Positions 1-5,491 of a stretch of 9,140 nt of DNA are shown here, piece by piece (within the stretch, counting starts at the first letter, position 1; each line of letters starts with the position of its first letter). Origin of the DNA: Candidatus Bathyarchaeota archaeon (lineage in GTDB: Archaea > Thermoproteota > Bathyarchaeia > TCS64); assembly GCA_030608725.1 (NCBI GenBank), contig JAUWDP010000030.1, positions 1 through 9,140 of the forward strand, written 5' to 3'. The translations under genes and the position numbers were made by a program. The notes under the pieces are model-generated. The model ran no database searches. It saw only the letters and a list, made by a program, of their open reading frames with translations, and was not told the DNA's origin.

Positions 1-179
1 GTGCTGTGCTTCTCGAAGACCATGGCGATGGTGCGGCCCTTGAGGTAGTCGTGGGGTTCCTTGATCATCCTCATCCGCTTGAACTCCTGTGCGATGTCGA
101 GCATGTAGCTGATCTCGACTGGGCTGTAGTCCATGAGGGTGAGGAAGTCCTTACCCCTGAAACGGTCCTTCATACTCAT
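1..179 (-). CDS. argF: Ornithine carbamoyltransferase, N-terminal part (runs off left edge)
   Basis: This is the first 59 codons of a minus-strand gene cut by the window edge. The translation begins MSMKDRFRGKDFLTLMDYSP and continues through a helix (VEISYMLDIAQEFKRM) to LKGRTIAMVFEKHS; the last two bases (AC) begin a Thr codon. This matches the start of the carbamoyl-phosphate-binding domain of ornithine carbamoyltransferases, and the final S-T opens the family's S-T-R-T phosphate-binding loop. The enzyme makes citrulline from ornithine and carbamoyl phosphate in arginine synthesis, in the cytoplasm. The start could be Met1 (179) or Met3 (173). No good Shine-Dalgarno is visible, and only a weak TTAA-centred box lies near 214-221. 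The gene sits 69 nt downstream of the UPF0371 gene on the same strand and may be co-transcribed. Aspartate carbamoyltransferase is the alternative, but the FRGKDFLTLMDYSP opening fits the ornithine enzyme better. Substrate-specific residues lie outside the window. Confidence 0.85.
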   Translation of the reverse strand, partial: MSMKDRFRGKDFLTLMDYSPVEISYMLDIAQEFKRMRMIKEPHDYLKGRTIAMVFEKHS

Positions 180-248
180 CTCGGATTCAGTAGGTACTTG
201 GACCTAAAGCCGTCTTAACATTTCCGCCTCAGTATGAGATGAAGAGGT

Positions 249-1790
249 TCAGCCGTTGTTCCCGTTGGAGAAGGTGAGTCTTGCGTCCGTGGTGACGTTT
301 AGCCACAGTCTCTTCAGAGGGTTCTCGTCCTCCACGTCCATGAGATGGGTGGTGTGCATCTCGCAATCCTTGAGCTTATACAGAGAGTCGATGCACCTAA
401 GGGCGTTCTCGTCCGATACAGAGCTGGCAGCGAGTGCGTCCAGCACCTCCTTGACGTTCAGAGATGTGCTGCTCAGGCCCATGGTCTTCTTCAACAATAT
501 CATGCTCTCTATGACAGGCCTTGAGATCACCTCGACATCGTCTGGAACATCAGCGAGGGTCTTCACAGCGTTCAGTAGAGCTGCTGACTCCGCGTGGAGT
601 AGAGGGGAGTTCTTCCCCTGTATCATCACCTTAGCCCCAGAGTCGTCGCAGATCTCGATGGCTGCTCCACAGAAGATGCCCCTGACCCCCTTCCCCTCGT
701 GGCTCCTCTTCCTCGCGTCCTCGGCGGCCTCCCTGGCGGGGAGGACCACTCTGCGGTCCATGGGTGAGACCCCAACCTTTTCCATGATGGCCTCCATCCG
801 CTCCAGCGTGTCGTGGGTCGTCTCACCCTCCACGAACTCCCTGTTGTACCTGAAGTGGCGCCTTACTATCTCCTGTCTGCTGGCCTCCCTGACTGCCTCG
901 TCGTCGACTATCCCCTCCTTAGCCATGTTGACCCCCATGTCCGTGGGGGATCTGATCTTCGCCATTGGGTCGTCGGCTGGCACCATCTTCTCGATGATCT
1001 TCTTCATAATTGCGAAGTTCTCCACGTCCCTGTTGTAGTTGATGGCGGTGACCCCGTGGGCTTCAAGGTGGAAGGGGTCAACGAGGTTGTAGTCTCCCAT
1101 GTCAGCGGTGGCGGCCTCGTATGCGACGTTCACGGGGTGGTTGAGCTCCAGGTTCCAGATGGGGAATGTCTCGAACTTCGCGAAGCCCGCCTTGACTCCC
1201 CTCTTTCTCTCCTGGTACACCATTGACATGGCGAACGACATCTTCCCGCTCCCGGGACCAGGGGCAGTCACTATGACTATGGGCTTATCAGTTGGCACGT
1301 ATTCGGGCTTGCCGTAACCCTCCTCGCTCACGACTAGATCTGTGTCGGTCAGGTAGTTGGGGATCTCGTAGTGTATGAAAGTCCTGATGCCCCTGTTCTC
1401 TAGCCTCTGCTTGAACTTGAGCGCGGCTCCCTCCCCCTCATAACGGTTAATGACTACGGCCGAGACATCCAGCCCCAGCTCACGGAGGTCGCTTATGTCC
1501 TTGAGGATCTGGTCCTCATAAGTGAGGCCGAAGTCCCGCCTGACCTTCCGCCTCTCGATATCCTTCGCACTGATACAGTGAACTATCTCGATCTTGTCCC
1601 CGAGCCTGCTCAGCATCTGCACCTTCGTGTCCAGCTCAAAGCCGGGTAGGACCCTTGAGGCGTGGTGGTCGTACCTGAGCTTCCCCCCGAACTCTAAGTA
1701 GAGCTTGTCGAATTGGGAGACCCTTTCCAGAATCCGGCTTACCTGGGCGTTCAGGTACTTCTTCGTATCAAAACCAGTCTTCTTTGTCAA
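249..1790 (-). CDS. UPF0371 / DUF1846 family protein
   Basis: This is a 513-residue protein of the UPF0371 (DUF1846) family, whose biochemical role is not established to my knowledge. Family hallmarks run through its whole length: LYLEFGGKLRYDHHASRVLP (residues 30-49), HCISAKDIERRKVRRDFG (71-88), VVSEEGYGKPEY (153-164), the glycine-rich P-loop-like TAPGPGSGKMS (175-185), KRGVKAGFAKFETFPIWNL (196-214), HPVNVAYEAATADMGD (218-233) and DPFHLEAHGVTAINYNRD (238-255). The P-loop suggests nucleotide or phosphate binding, but this is inference. I chose the TTG at 1790 because family members begin with a short lead into TGFD..KYL, and because GGGGGT lies 6 nt upstream of the TTG. The frame stays open to a GTG at 1871, which would add 27 residues that I do not recognise from the family. 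The length fits the family (about 490-510). The gene lies between gpmI (178 nt away) and argF (69 nt). Large ORFs on the opposite strand are shadows. Confidence 0.9.
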   Translation of the reverse strand: MTKKTGFDTKKYLNAQVSRILERVSQFDKLYLEFGGKLRYDHHASRVLPGFELDTKVQMLSRLGDKIEIVHCISAKDIERRKVRRDFGLTYEDQILKDISDLRELGLDVSAVVINRYEGEGAALKFKQRLENRGIRTFIHYEIPNYLTDTDLVVSEEGYGKPEYVPTDKPIVIVTAPGPGSGKMSFAMSMVYQERKRGVKAGFAKFETFPIWNLELNHPVNVAYEAATADMGDYNLVDPFHLEAHGVTAINYNRDVENFAIMKKIIEKMVPADDPMAKIRSPTDMGVNMAKEGIVDDEAVREASRQEIVRRHFRYNREFVEGETTHDTLERMEAIMEKVGVSPMDRRVVLPAREAAEDARKRSHEGKGVRGIFCGAAIEICDDSGAKVMIQGKNSPLLHAESAALLNAVKTLADVPDDVEVISRPVIESMILLKKTMGLSSTSLNVKEVLDALAASSVSDENALRCIDSLYKLKDCEMHTTHLMDVEDENPLKRLWLNVTTDARLTFSNGNNG

Positions 1791-1842
1791 TCGAGTACCC
1801 CCGAAATATGGATGTGACTGATGAATCTGAATAATTGGGTCT

Positions 1843-1855
1843 TCATTCTGAATGA
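1843..1855 (-). repeat. Small inverted repeat in the UPF0371 leader
   Basis: TCATT-CTG-AATGA is a perfect 5-bp inverted repeat with a 3-nt loop, lying between the proposed promoter and the TTG start. The motif ATTCAGA occurs twice nearby on the minus strand (around 1846-1852 and 1825-1831). It could be a weak operator or RNA hairpin, but a repeat this short can arise by chance in AT-rich DNA. Confidence 0.2.
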
Positions 1856-1902
1856 TGAAAAGAAGCAGCACTGAGAGGTCCTATGCATAACAAGTAATGA
1901 TT

Positions 1903-1919
1903 CTATTTTAAGATAAGAG
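1903..1919 (-). promoter_or_regulatory. Possible archaeal promoter for the UPF0371 gene
   Basis: On the minus strand this stretch reads CTCTTATCTTAAAATAG, preceded by CGAAA. TTAAAATA (centred near 1907) resembles a TATA box. Initiation about 25 nt downstream would give a leader of about 90 nt before the TTG at 1790, or of about 10 nt before the alternative GTG at 1871. It lies inside the 178-nt gap after gpmI, so the gene could have its own transcript. This is a sequence-pattern call only. Confidence 0.35.
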
Positions 1920-1968
1920 TTTCGAATTCTAAACGCAACACCTTCCTGTTTCTGAGCATAACCACATC

Positions 1969-3516
1969 TCAAATATCCTTTCCTTTGATTATGTTTGCTC
2001 CAGTCATCTCTCGGGGTTTCTCGATTCCCATGAGCGACAGGGTTGTGGGGGCGATGCTGCTGAGACCAAGGCCACTGCATAGCTCCGTGTGGCTTAGACT
2101 TGGCTCATCGCTGATGACGATGAAGGGCACCGAGTTGACTCCATGGGATGGATTGGGTGTTCCATCGGGATAGAACATGGTCTCAATGTTCCCGTGGTCC
2201 CCTGTGACTATGATGACATACCCTTCGGATAATCCAGCTTCGACCACTTCACCGACGCATCTGTCCACTGCCTCGCACGCTTTGATACCTGCTTCAAGGT
2301 CCGCAGAGTGGCCTACAAGATCACCATTAGCGTAATTCACCAGGATGAAGTCGTAGACACCCTTATGTATCTCCTGCAGGAGGCGTTTGGTGATCTCCGA
2401 TGCGCTCATCTCGGGTTTTTCGTCGTAGCTTGGAACCTTTGGGCTGGGAACGAGAACCCTGTCCTCCCCAGGGTACGGCTCCTCCACCTGACTGTTGAAG
2501 AAGAATGTGACGTGGGCGTACTTCTCGGTCTCAGCGATCCTGAGCTGCCTCATGCCATGAGCGCTTAGGGTCCTCCCCAGGTTGTTCTCCACATCCTTGT
2601 GCGGGAAGGCAATAGGCAGGTCAAGCTGCTGGTCATAATCACTCATGCATGTGAAGTGGACCTCAGGAAACTTACGCCTCCGGAACTCGTCGAAATCGGG
2701 CTTCGTCAACGCGTACGTTATTTGCCTCGCTCTGTCGGAACGGAAGTTCCAGAAGATGACCGCGTCCCCGTCCTCCATGGTCGCTAGAAGGTCTCCCTCG
2801 GCCCCCTTGATGACCATGGGCTCAAGGTAGTAGTCCGTCTCGTCCCCCCTTCGATAGGCCTTATCTATCGCTTGTAGGGCATCGGTTTCCCCGTGGCCCT
2901 CTCCCAGGGTGAGGAGGTCGTAAGCCCTCTCTGTGCGCTCCCAGTTGGTATCACGGTCCATGGCATAGTATCTGCCCATCAGTGAGGCGATCTCTCCGAC
3001 CCCTTTCTCCTCGATCTGCCTCAGGGTCTCCTCGATGAACGCCTTTGCGCTCCTCTCCGGGACGTCCCGCCCATCGAGAAAGCAGTGGATGAACGCCTTC
3101 TCCAGGCCCTCCCTCCTCGCCAGTTCCAGCAGGGCGTAGAGATGATGGGTGGTGCCGTGGATGCCCTGGTCGCTGTGAAGGCCCATGAGGTGGAGCTTGC
3201 TCCCTTTATCATTCACGTGACGAATCGCATCGAGGAATGCAGGGTTGCTGTAGAAGCTTCCGTCCTCGATGCTCCTGTTTATCTCCTTGAGGGGCTGCCA
3301 GACGACCCTTCCTGCGCCCATGGTGAAGTGGCCCGGCTCGCTTCCGCCCTGGGTTCCCTCCGGGACTCCGACAGCGTTCCCCGTGCACTTGAGGAGAGTC
3401 CAGGAGTACTCCTCCAAGTACCTGTCGTTGTTTGGAGTATGGGCGAGGTATACCGCGTTACCGTGTTTCTCCTCGGAGTAGCCCCAGCCGTCCCTCACGA
3501 CGAGGATGACCCTCAT
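1969..3516 (-). CDS. gpmI: 2,3-bisphosphoglycerate-independent phosphoglycerate mutase
   Basis: This 515-residue enzyme interconverts 3- and 2-phosphoglycerate in glycolysis and gluconeogenesis, by a two-metal (typically Mn) phosphoserine mechanism in the alkaline-phosphatase superfamily. The catalytic set is visible: metal ligand D9 (VVRDGWGY), phosphoserine S59 in GGSEPGH, H120, the FLDGRD loop (147-151), GRYYAMDRD (181-189), FWNFRSDRARQ (255-265), K332 in EKYAHVTFFFN, D399 and H403 in NYANGDLVGH, D440-H441 in VTGDHGN, and H458. The length is that of the GpmI type, not of the about 400-residue archaeal ApgM type. The serine loop is GGSEPGH, where bacterial enzymes usually have GNSEVGH, and the last His motif is SHGVNSVPF rather than the usual HT..N.VPF; both changes leave the key residues in place. 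The ATG at 3516 has no Shine-Dalgarno, but a TATA-like box lies 32 nt upstream, so the mRNA is probably nearly leaderless. Confidence 0.96.
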   Translation of the reverse strand: MRVILVVRDGWGYSEEKHGNAVYLAHTPNNDRYLEEYSWTLLKCTGNAVGVPEGTQGGSEPGHFTMGAGRVVWQPLKEINRSIEDGSFYSNPAFLDAIRHVNDKGSKLHLMGLHSDQGIHGTTHHLYALLELARREGLEKAFIHCFLDGRDVPERSAKAFIEETLRQIEEKGVGEIASLMGRYYAMDRDTNWERTERAYDLLTLGEGHGETDALQAIDKAYRRGDETDYYLEPMVIKGAEGDLLATMEDGDAVIFWNFRSDRARQITYALTKPDFDEFRRRKFPEVHFTCMSDYDQQLDLPIAFPHKDVENNLGRTLSAHGMRQLRIAETEKYAHVTFFFNSQVEEPYPGEDRVLVPSPKVPSYDEKPEMSASEITKRLLQEIHKGVYDFILVNYANGDLVGHSADLEAGIKACEAVDRCVGEVVEAGLSEGYVIIVTGDHGNIETMFYPDGTPNPSHGVNSVPFIVISDEPSLSHTELCSGLGLSSIAPTTLSLMGIEKPREMTGANIIKGKDI

Positions 3517-3543
3517 GACGCTCGTTTAAACCGGGTGAAAGAT

Positions 3544-3552
3544 GATTAAAAG
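3544..3552 (-). promoter_or_regulatory. TATA-like box of gpmI
   Basis: On the minus strand CTTTTAATC (3552 to 3544), preceded by GTGCAAG, is centred about 32 nt upstream of the gpmI ATG. Archaeal initiation normally falls about 25 nt downstream of the TATA centre, so the transcript would start within a few bases of the ATG. This agrees with the absence of a Shine-Dalgarno sequence there. Confidence 0.5.
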
Positions 3553-3585
3553 CTTGCACTACGTGACTCCGGACAAGGCTGTCTG

Positions 3586-3623
3586 GATACATGCTCAATC
3601 CATGTGACTTGATACACTCAAGT
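3586..3623. repeat. Imperfect direct repeat and hairpin in the gpmI-proS divergent gap
   Basis: GATACATGCTCAA (3586-3598) recurs as GATACACTCAA (3611-3621), differing by a 2-nt deletion, with starts 25 bp apart. The second copy is part of a perfect 6-bp inverted repeat, ACTTGA-TACAC-TCAAGT (3607-3623). The element lies between the gpmI and proS promoters and upstream of both, where a regulator could act on either. It could also be chance; no known operator was recognised. Confidence 0.3.
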
Positions 3624-3644
3624 AAATAGGCAAAATGGCTTAAT

Positions 3645-3661
3645 CCGGAAAGATTAAATTT
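3645..3661 (+). promoter_or_regulatory. BRE/TATA-like promoter of proS
   Basis: CCGGAAAGATTAAATTT combines a purine-rich BRE-like segment (GGAAAG) with a TATA-like ATTAAATT centred near 3656. A start site about 25 nt downstream falls near 3682, which gives a leader of about 90 nt for proS. The ATG of the small upstream ORF at 3690 lies about 33 nt from the TATA centre, the same spacing seen for gpmI and for the binding-protein gene at 7749. Confidence 0.5.
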
Positions 3662-3689
3662 CACAAACGGAATCTACACGAGGTTAAGA

Positions 3690-3716
3690 ATGGGTGAATA
3701 CATTCCGTCGGAATAA
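3690..3716 (+). CDS. Candidate 8-residue upstream ORF in the proS leader
   Basis: The ORF reads ATG to TAA and encodes MGEYIPSE. GAGGT (3680-3684) lies 5 nt before its ATG, and the proposed proS TATA box is about 33 nt upstream, so this ATG is the first start codon a ribosome would meet on the proS transcript. It ends 56 nt before the proS ATG. It has a single proline codon, so a classical proline-attenuation leader is only a weak possibility; it may instead set ribosome loading on proS. The call rests on position and signals, not on any recognised family, and an ORF this short could be accidental. Confidence 0.35.
   Translation: MGEYIPSE
3702..3714 (+). repeat. Palindrome ATTCCG-T-CGGAAT in the proS leader
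   Basis: This is a perfect 6-bp inverted repeat around one central base, inside the end of the small upstream ORF and downstream of the predicted start site. It could be an operator half-site pair, or an RNA hairpin (5-bp stem, GTC loop) that changes with translation of the upstream ORF. It is followed by CCCAGAAAAAACC. Confidence 0.35.
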
Positions 3717-3762
3717 CCCAGAAAAAACCACTGTTTCTAGTCACAACTATACAAAACGAGTA

Positions 3763-3767
3763 GGTGA
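3763..3767 (+). promoter_or_regulatory. Shine-Dalgarno that decides the proS start
   Basis: GGTGA lies 5 nt before the ATG at 3773. An in-frame GTG at 3764 would start the protein inside this site and add only M-K-E; the ATG is therefore the better start. Confidence 0.65.
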
Positions 3768-3772
3768 AAGAA

Positions 3773-5215
3773 ATGAGCGATAAGGTAAATTCTGACCAGA
3801 AATTCGAGAACTTCAGCGAGTGGTACGACAAGATACTTCTAGAGGCCCAGATAGCCGACGACCGTTACCCCGTGAAGGGCTTCACAGTCTACACCGGCTG
3901 GGGCTACAGCATTGCCAAACGCATCTACCAGATGCTCGAGAACATGCTTGAGGAGGCAGACCACCAGCCCATGCAGTTCCCCGTGGTGATACCCGAGGAC
4001 GCATTCCAGAAGGAGGAGGACCACATCGAGGGCTTCTCCGCGGAGGTCTTCTGGATCACCCACGCCGGGGACAACAAGCTGGAGAGGCGCCTCATACTCA
4101 GGCCAACGTCGGAGACCGCCATCTACCCAATGTTCAAGCTCTGGATCAGATCCCATGCCGACCTGCCCTTCAGGATGCACCAGACATGCAACGTCTACCG
4201 CTACGAGACCAAAGCCACAAGACCCCTGTACCGGGGAAGAGAGTTCCTCTGGAACGAGGGCCACACGGCTCACGTTGACTTCGAGGACGCCGATCATCAA
4301 GTTCAGGTAGCCATCGAGATCTACAGGAAGGTCTACGACGCCCTCGGCCTGAGCTATATAATCCTCAAGCGCCCCGATTTCGACAAATTCGCAGGCGCAG
4401 TCTACACGCTCGCCTTTGACACGTGGAATCCAGACGGCAAGTCCAGTCAGATTGGTACGGTGCACAACCTCGGGGAGAACTTCGCGAAGGCCTTCGATGT
4501 AACATACGAGGACGACGAGGGCTTCCACAAGTACGTCTCGAACACATGCTACGGCATGGGCTTCGGTAGGACCCTTGCGGCAACCATAGCCCACCACGGA
4601 GACAACAACGGCCTAGTCCTCCCTCCCTTCGTCGCCCCCAAGCAGGTCGTCATCGTCCCCATCCTCTTCAGAGATAGGGAGGGGGATGTCGTAGCCTACT
4701 CCAAGGAGATAGAGGCGAAGCTCAAGGAGGCAGGGATACGCACGGTCCTGGACGACGATGACCGGTTAAGGCCAGGGGAGAAGTACTACAAGTGGGACAT
4801 GTACGGCGTACCCCTCAGGGTTGAGGTGGGCCCCAGGGAGGCCGAAGCGAGGACCGTCACCCTCGTGAGGAGGGACAACCGGGCAAAAAGCCAGGCCCCC
4901 TTTGACGAGTTGGTTGGGGTTATCCAGGGGCTGTTCGAGGATCTCTTCGCCGACCTCAAGAGGCGGAGCAGGGAACGCCTTGAGAGCGAGCTGGTGGACG
5001 CCCATAGCCTGGATGAGCTCAAGTCGTACATGGAGCAGAGGAAGATCGCACGGGTGAACTGGTGCGGTGAACCAAGCTGCGCCTTCGAACTGAAGGACAA
5101 CGTGGCAGGAGAGATGAGGGGCACACTCTGGGATGGGAGCGATGAGCCCACGGGCCCCTGCATGGTCTGCGGAGACGAGGCAAAATACATAGCCTACGTC
5201 TCCCAAACCTACTGA
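3773..5215 (+). CDS. proS: Prolyl-tRNA synthetase, archaeal/eukaryote type
   Basis: This 480-residue class II enzyme charges tRNA-Pro with proline in the cytoplasm. Motif 1 covers about residues 32-74 (RYPVKGFTVYTGWGYSIAKR, ending FPVVIPE). The proline/ATP-binding core follows: ILRPTSETAIYPMFKLW (108-124), motif 2 FRMHQTCNVYRYETKATRPL (133-152) with RGREFLWNEGHTAH (154-167), and motif 3 GMGFGRTLAATIAHHGDNNG (261-280). LVLPPFVAPKQVVIVPI (281-297) leads into the anticodon-binding domain. The C-terminal module has C431, C436, C463 and C466 and ends in Tyr480, typical of this ProRS type, which lacks the bacterial editing insertion. Archaeal relatives usually carry a PYG-like triplet in motif 1; here it is GWG. 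The start at 3773 rests on the GGTGA site. The gene is monocistronic in appearance, with its own promoter and a leader of about 90 nt. Confidence 0.96.
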   Translation: MSDKVNSDQKFENFSEWYDKILLEAQIADDRYPVKGFTVYTGWGYSIAKRIYQMLENMLEEADHQPMQFPVVIPEDAFQKEEDHIEGFSAEVFWITHAGDNKLERRLILRPTSETAIYPMFKLWIRSHADLPFRMHQTCNVYRYETKATRPLYRGREFLWNEGHTAHVDFEDADHQVQVAIEIYRKVYDALGLSYIILKRPDFDKFAGAVYTLAFDTWNPDGKSSQIGTVHNLGENFAKAFDVTYEDDEGFHKYVSNTCYGMGFGRTLAATIAHHGDNNGLVLPPFVAPKQVVIVPILFRDREGDVVAYSKEIEAKLKEAGIRTVLDDDDRLRPGEKYYKWDMYGVPLRVEVGPREAEARTVTLVRRDNRAKSQAPFDELVGVIQGLFEDLFADLKRRSRERLESELVDAHSLDELKSYMEQRKIARVNWCGEPSCAFELKDNVAGEMRGTLWDGSDEPTGPCMVCGDEAKYIAYVSQTY

Positions 5216-5261
5216 CCTCCCAAATTTCAGTCTCTCCACGCCTCTAAGGCTTGACCCTGAC

Positions 5262-5273
5262 CGGTTTTTACCG
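5262..5273 (+). terminator. Weak hairpin with T-run after proS
   Basis: CGGT-TTTT-ACCG, about 45 nt after the proS stop, forms a 4-bp stem around a T-rich loop. Archaeal termination often needs only a T-rich stretch, so this is a possible end for the proS transcript. The stem is short and the T-run has only five bases. Confidence 0.25.
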
Positions 5274-5306
5274 CTTTCACCATATTCTCTGAAGAATTTC
5301 CTGACT

Positions 5307-5367
5307 AAAATTAATAAAAACGGTGTTAAAAACAACTGAACACTGAGCACACAAGTTAAATTAATAA
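5307..5367 (+). promoter_or_regulatory. Two A/T-rich promoter-like boxes upstream of the small ORF and 305-residue gene
   Basis: AAAATTAATAAAAA (5307-5320) and GTTAAATTAATAAC (5355-5367) share the core AAATTAATAA. The second, centred near 5360-5362, lies about 34 nt before 5396, the point where the small ORF would be expected to start; this is the spacing seen at other starts in the window. The first would give a longer leader. The 5216-5395 gap otherwise shows no gene on either strand, only AT-rich sequence with frequent stops. Confidence 0.4.
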
Positions 5368-5395
5368 CGCCGTATCCATAGTTGGAGGGGGTAGC

Positions 5396-5491
5396 GCGCG
5401 CGGCCGGGATTACCTGAAGCTCTACCTCCGAGGGCATTACACTGAGATCCCCCTGGAGGAGGTCGGGAACGCCCTGAGGAGGGTAGGCTAG
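5396..5491 (+). pseudogene. Short ORF with no legal start codon, overlapping the next gene
   Basis: The frame is open from 5360 to the TAG at 5489-5491 and reads, near its end, DYLKLYLRGHYTEIPLEEVG then NALRRVG. The composition is protein-like (alternating hydrophobic and charged residues, GC-rich codons like the neighbours), and it starts to look coding right after GGAGGGGGT (5384-5392), a strong Shine-Dalgarno. No ATG, GTG or TTG exists in this frame. The codon at the expected position, GCG (5396), is one base from GTG. Its stop shares one base with the GTG of the next gene (TAGTG), an arrangement typical of translational coupling. It may be a small gene with a lost or mis-sequenced start, a remnant, or one using an unusual start. 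No family was recognised. The start given is inferred. Confidence 0.35.

Noticed and set aside
256..1038. 260-residue plus-strand ORF opposite the UPF0371 gene
   Set aside because: It is the antisense shadow of a gene with strong family identity. The translation is Ser-rich and low in structure, and no start signal is present.
1791..1871. N-terminal extension of the UPF0371 protein from the GTG at 1871
   Set aside because: The 27 extra residues do not resemble the family's start, and a TTG with a GGGGGT site begins where homologues begin. Kept as an alternative because the promoter spacing does not exclude it.
3085..3549. 154-residue plus-strand ORF opposite gpmI
   Set aside because: It is a shadow of a clearly conserved gene on the other strand.
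3565..3640. Possible tRNA or structured RNA in the gpmI-proS gap
   Set aside because: Short stems exist, but no T-loop GGTTCRA, no paired acceptor ends and no cloverleaf could be built.
3839..4597. 252-residue minus-strand ORF opposite proS
   Set aside because: It lies entirely within proS, its Val/Leu-rich composition is typical of reverse-frame shadows of GC-rich genes, and no promoter or ribosome site is seen.
5394..5407. GC-alternating run as a Z-DNA or regulatory element
   Set aside because: It is only about nine alternating bases and is better explained as codons of the small ORF.
4766..5437. 223-residue minus-strand ORF over the end of proS and the following gap
   Set aside because: Most of it is antisense to proS. 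The part over 5216-5437 is AT-rich and contains the promoter-like boxes, with no family resemblance.
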